This document shows, in pieces, positions 5,763 to 7,895 of a stretch of 7,895 nt of DNA. The first letter of the stretch is position 1; each line of letters opens with the position of its first letter. The stretch lies in assembly GCA_905210525.1 (NCBI GenBank), contig CAJLXE010000064.1, positions 1 to 7,895 of the forward strand. The letters run 5' to 3'. Source of the DNA: an uncultured Clostridia bacterium. GTDB lineage: Bacteria > Bacillota > Clostridia > HGM11327. The position numbers were made by a program, and so were the translations under genes. The notes under the pieces are model-generated. The model did no database searches. It was not told the origin of the DNA and was given only the letters and a program-made list of their open reading frames with translations.

Positions 5763-7067
5763 ATGAAACAAATAAAAAAATTGCTCATCTCATTGGTTGC
5801 GGCGTGTCTGCTGTTTTCCACAGCCGGGTGCATAGTTCATGTCAATACCGAAAAAAACAGAAATTGGACGGTTGCGCTCATAGACAAAAAGTATGAGGTT
5901 AAAAAGGGCGACTACCTTGATATGCTCAACTATTACATTGCGATTTATGCCGCATACGGTACGGATCTCAGAGATTCCAAAAATTCAAAAATGCTCGATG
6001 AAGTAAAACAAAACTGCATAACAGCGCTTGTCAATAATAAAATATGTGAAATAGAAATGGACAAAATCGATTTTCAGCTGAACGATGAAGATCGCAAGAG
6101 CGCAAGAAAGGATTTTGAAGAGTCTATACAAAAGCTTGCCGATCAGTATAAAGCGGACGCGGAAAAAAAAGCAAAGAACAACAACGCGACGCCTTCACCC
6201 GATTCAACGGCAGCTCCGGAGTCCACCGCAACGCCCGCTCCCGGCGATACCGACAAGAAAGAACGCGACTTCGTTCAGGAAGCAAGAGATTATTACAAAG
6301 AGCTTATCGAAAAGCGAGGCATGACGGAAGACGAATATATAGACGAAATGGCACAGGATTACAGGCTCAAGAGATTCAAAAAATTCATACTGTCCAACGA
6401 ACTTGATATTACAGACGAAAAAATACTGCAATATTACAACGAACAGCTTGACGCTCAGAAGCTTAAACCCGATCTTGACGCAAAGGTTCTCATATATGAA
6501 CCGAGCGGCGTAAGCTATAAGTATATAAAGGTTGCTCTGACAAAGTCAGAACAGGAAATATACGACAAATATATCGAAGAAAAAAAGGAAGACGAAGCAA
6601 AGGCTTATATCAAAGAAACTTCTTATAAGCGTGCGGCGGCTTACCTCGTAAGAATCAAAAACGGCGAGTCCTTTGAAGACGTTATGAAGGACGCAAACAA
6701 ATATCTTGTGGAAAACTGCGGTGTAAGCGAAGACGATGTAAAAGACCCCGAGGAGGAGCTCAAACTCTACAAATCGGTAGGAAGCACGGGCTTTGCGGGA
6801 ACACTTGATACGAAACTCCTCGCGGCGGCAAAAGATGACATAACCGGTGTACTTGATGCACAGAAGGGCGTTTACGTTATAGGTAAGTGCTACGGAAGAT
6901 TTGAGTCGGTTACTCATGAGTATAAAGTGGGTAACGATATATATAAGGCTATAAAGGAAAAGCTTGAGGACGATGCCGTAAGCGAAAAATGGGAAAACAA
7001 ACTCAAGAGCCTTAAAGAGGCACACGATATCAAGATTTATACAAACCGTATAAATAAAAGTTATTGA
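5763..7067 (+). CDS. PrsA/SurA-like foldase lipoprotein with degenerate parvulin domain
   Basis: This is a predicted lipid-anchored extracytoplasmic protein of 434 residues. A lysine-rich start (MKQIKK) and hydrophobic stretch (7-21) lead to a lipobox with TAGC and acylated Cys23. Residues about 34-135 resemble a SurA-type N-terminal chaperone domain (helical, VNNKICEIEMDKIDF near 90-104). A Pro/Thr/Ser/Ala linker (142-164) interrupts it, and the domain resumes at 165-235 (ITDEKILQYYNEQL, 216-229). Residues about 250-380 look like a worn parvulin fold: a K-x-G-x-SF-x-D segment (299-306), a GFAGTLD segment (343-349) and GVYVIGKCYG (369-378). The HIL-type motif holding the usual catalytic histidine reads YKYIKV (252-257), so isomerase activity is doubtful. 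A charged coiled helix closes the protein. The start is ATG 5763 with AAAAAAGGAG 7 nt upstream; the in-frame TTG at 5757 is closer to that site and less likely. The family assignment is inference from motifs. A PrsA-type gene near mfd is common in clostridia. Confidence 0.72.
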   Translation: MKQIKKLLISLVAACLLFSTAGCIVHVNTEKNRNWTVALIDKKYEVKKGDYLDMLNYYIAIYAAYGTDLRDSKNSKMLDEVKQNCITALVNNKICEIEMDKIDFQLNDEDRKSARKDFEESIQKLADQYKADAEKKAKNNNATPSPDSTAAPESTATPAPGDTDKKERDFVQEARDYYKELIEKRGMTEDEYIDEMAQDYRLKRFKKFILSNELDITDEKILQYYNEQLDAQKLKPDLDAKVLIYEPSGVSYKYIKVALTKSEQEIYDKYIEEKKEDEAKAYIKETSYKRAAAYLVRIKNGESFEDVMKDANKYLVENCGVSEDDVKDPEEELKLYKSVGSTGFAGTLDTKLLAAAKDDITGVLDAQKGVYVIGKCYGRFESVTHEYKVGNDIYKAIKEKLEDDAVSEKWENKLKSLKEAHDIKIYTNRINKSY

Positions 7068-7103
7068 TAATGTGTACTAATTGTTAACATTTTTATTAAG
7101 GTG

Positions 7104-7132
7104 TTGAAATAAATACGTTATTGTGGTATAAT
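7104..7132 (+). promoter_or_regulatory. rpmE promoter, sigma-A with extended -10
   Basis: TTGAAA (7104-7109) and TATAAT (7127-7132) are separated by 17 bp, with TGG directly before the -10. The predicted start is near 7139, leaving a leader of about 42 nt. No strong terminator for the lipoprotein gene is seen in 7068-7103, so some read-through from upstream is possible. Confidence 0.85.
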
Positions 7133-7180
7133 ACACTAACGTGAGATAAGGTTATTTCAGAGGAAAAGAGGAGAGTAAGC

Positions 7181-7381
7181 ATGAAGGAAGGAATTCATCC
7201 GGTATATACGAAGTGCGTTGTTAAATGCGCTTGCGGTAATACATTCGAGACGATGTCTACAAAGCCTGAAATGGGTATTGACATATGCTCAAAGTGCCAT
7301 CCGTTCTTTACGGGTAAGCAGAAGCTCATAGATACGGGCGGTCGTGTAGATAAATTCAAGAAGCGTTACGGAATTAAGTAA
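7181..7381 (+). CDS. rpmE: Large ribosomal subunit protein bL31, zinc-binding (C+) form
   Basis: bL31 is a small 50S protein that bridges the two ribosomal subunits near the central protuberance. The 66-residue product carries the family pattern throughout: KEGIHPVY at the start, CACGN (16-20), then DICSKCHPFFTGKQ (34-47) and GGRVDKFKKRYGIK at the C-terminus. Cys16, Cys18, Cys36 and Cys39 form the zinc site, so this is the primary C+ form, not the zinc-free paralogue made during zinc starvation. An extra Cys12 is present but is not part of the usual set. The start is ATG 7181 with AGAGGAGAG ending 5 nt upstream. It has its own promoter (7104-7132) and terminator (7405-7445), so it is probably mostly a single-gene transcript, although DUF1385 follows, as is usual in clostridia. 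Confidence 0.98.
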   Translation: MKEGIHPVYTKCVVKCACGNTFETMSTKPEMGIDICSKCHPFFTGKQKLIDTGGRVDKFKKRYGIK

Positions 7382-7404
7382 TATTTTTGAGGATAGAAGT
7401 TGGG

Positions 7405-7445
7405 CGCAGGTTGGGGTTGTTTTTACCTTAATCTGCGTTTTGTTT
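7405..7445 (+). terminator. Intrinsic terminator of rpmE
   Basis: CGCAGGTTGGGGT (7405-7417) pairs along all 13 positions with ACCTTAATCTGCG (7425-7437), three of them G-U wobbles, around a 7-nt loop (7418-7424). TTTTGTTT (7438-7445) follows at once. It lies 23 nt after the rpmE stop codon. As written it acts on the plus strand only; the complementary strand would lose the wobble pairs. Confidence 0.8.
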
Positions 7446-7516
7446 CAAACGGATATTTTTATGCGCGACATTTATTGACGGGCTGTTTTTATCGGTAAAA
7501 TACGAAAAGACTTCGG

Positions 7517-7567
7517 AATATAAAATCATGTTTGAAATAAAATAATAAAAATAAGCGATTTTATATT
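7517..7567. repeat. 11-bp inverted repeat with 29-nt spacer before DUF1385
   Basis: AATATAAAATC (7517-7527) and GATTTTATATT (7557-7567) are perfect complements. The arms are AT-rich and the spacer is 29 nt, so it is a weak RNA hairpin, but the exact match is longer than most chance repeats here. It may be a regulatory site or leader stem upstream of the DUF1385 gene. Confidence 0.4.
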
Positions 7568-7610
7568 GATGTTCCCGCTGTAAATGATTTAATCGGAAAG
7601 GAGACGCGCT

Positions 7611-7634
7611 TTGAACGGTATAATTTTGCCGTAA
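7611..7634 (+). CDS. Possible 7-codon leader ORF (MNGIILP) before DUF1385
   Basis: TTG at 7611 is preceded by a near-ideal ribosome site GGAAAGGAG (7595-7603), 7 nt away, and opens a 7-codon frame reading MNGIILP that stops at TAA 7632-7634. The stop overlaps the AAGGGG ribosome site (7633-7638) of the DUF1385 gene, and the two frames are the same. This arrangement would allow translational coupling or a leader-peptide role. The alternative is that the strong site is a decoy or a relic of an older start codon. No codon-bias or homology test is possible on so short a frame. Confidence 0.3.
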   Translation: MNGIILP

Positions 7635-7643
7635 GGGGCGGCG

Positions 7644-7895
7644 ATGATTGAAATGGCTAAGAAAAATATAGGCGGTCAGGCTGTCATAGAGGGCGTTATG
7701 CTCAGGGACGGTACAAACGGCAACGTTGCCGTCGCCAACAGACTTCAGGACGGAAGCATATATGTAACAAAAAGAAGTGCCTCATCCTTTACGCAAAGAA
7801 ATAAATTCTTTTCAATGCCTATCATAAGGGGCGTGGTATCGTTTGTCGAATCACTTGTTGTAGGCACAAAAACAATGATGGATTCGGCAGAACTT
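7644..7895 (+). CDS. DUF1385 family protein (YqhQ-like), N-terminal part
   Basis: Only the first 84 codons are inside the window, and the frame is open to the last base. The start shows the family hallmark GGQAVIEGVMLRDG (residues 10-23), then a basic segment and IIRGVVSFVESLVVGTKTMM (61-80), where the first hydrophobic region of this multi-spanning membrane family begins. The function of DUF1385 is not established; in many Firmicutes it lies between rpmE and prmC-prfA, so those genes may follow to the right. The start is ATG 7644 with AAGGGG (7633-7638) 5 nt upstream. ATG 7653 is a second possibility but has no site at proper distance. A possible mini-ORF precedes it in the same frame. Confidence 0.9.
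   Translation, partial: MIEMAKKNIGGQAVIEGVMLRDGTNGNVAVANRLQDGSIYVTKRSASSFTQRNKFFSMPIIRGVVSFVESLVVGTKTMMDSAEL

Noticed and set aside
7068..7103. Terminator after the lipoprotein gene
   Set aside because: Only a 5-bp AATGT/ACATT pairing with a long loop and a weak T stretch; not convincing.
7619..7624. TATAAT inside the mini-ORF as a DUF1385 promoter
   Set aside because: No -35 at 16-18 bp, no TG extension, and the transcript would start within the ribosome site of DUF1385.
1..7895. Mobile element, CRISPR array, phage or defence system, tRNA or rRNA
   Set aside because: The coding space is filled by well-known housekeeping genes, and no transposase, spacer-repeat pattern, attachment site or structural RNA signature was seen.

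Overview
The window looks like chromosomal housekeeping DNA from a spore-forming-type Firmicute, most likely a gut-type member of Clostridia. The evidence is the combination of a Gram-positive PurR, SpoVG, a lipoprotein of the PrsA/SurA foldase family, a C+ (zinc) form of bL31, a DUF1385/YqhQ-family gene directly after rpmE, AG-rich Shine-Dalgarno sites and extended -10 sigma-A promoters. The species cannot be named from sequence reading alone.

Layout. The left two thirds (1-5277) is one minus-strand gene run, read purR -> spoVG -> pth -> mfd, with gaps of 32, 30 and 81 nt. It is led by two stacked sigma-A-like promoters (about 5453-5353) whose leader DNA is full of perfect inverted repeats. 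A short GC-capped hairpin plus U-run between pth and mfd could reduce read-through into mfd. A 15-bp tandem repeat lies just after mfd at the window edge. From 5277 to 5763 there is a 485-bp divergent intergenic region that serves purR to the left and a lipoprotein gene to the right. It also holds one extra good plus-strand promoter with no clear gene of its own.

The right third is on the plus strand: a PrsA/SurA-like lipoprotein (5763-7067); rpmE (7181-7381) with its own strong promoter and a clear intrinsic terminator; a 262-nt gap with an 11-bp inverted repeat and a possible 7-codon leader ORF; and the first 84 codons of a DUF1385 membrane-protein gene that runs off the window.

How the genes fit together. 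PurR is the PRPP-sensing repressor of purine genes. SpoVG is a small nucleic-acid-binding regulator. Pth recycles peptidyl-tRNA. Mfd removes stalled RNA polymerase and recruits nucleotide excision repair. Their clustering is a condensed version of the classical Bacillus order purR-yabJ-spoVG-glmU-prs-ctc-pth-yabK-mfd. In many clostridia mfd is followed by a PrsA-type foldase; here the foldase-like gene lies divergently on the other side of purR. I see no mobile element, CRISPR array, tRNA, rRNA, defence system or biosynthetic cluster. The most interesting signals are regulatory: the palindrome-rich purR leader, the mini-ORF before DUF1385, and the probably catalytically degenerate foldase.
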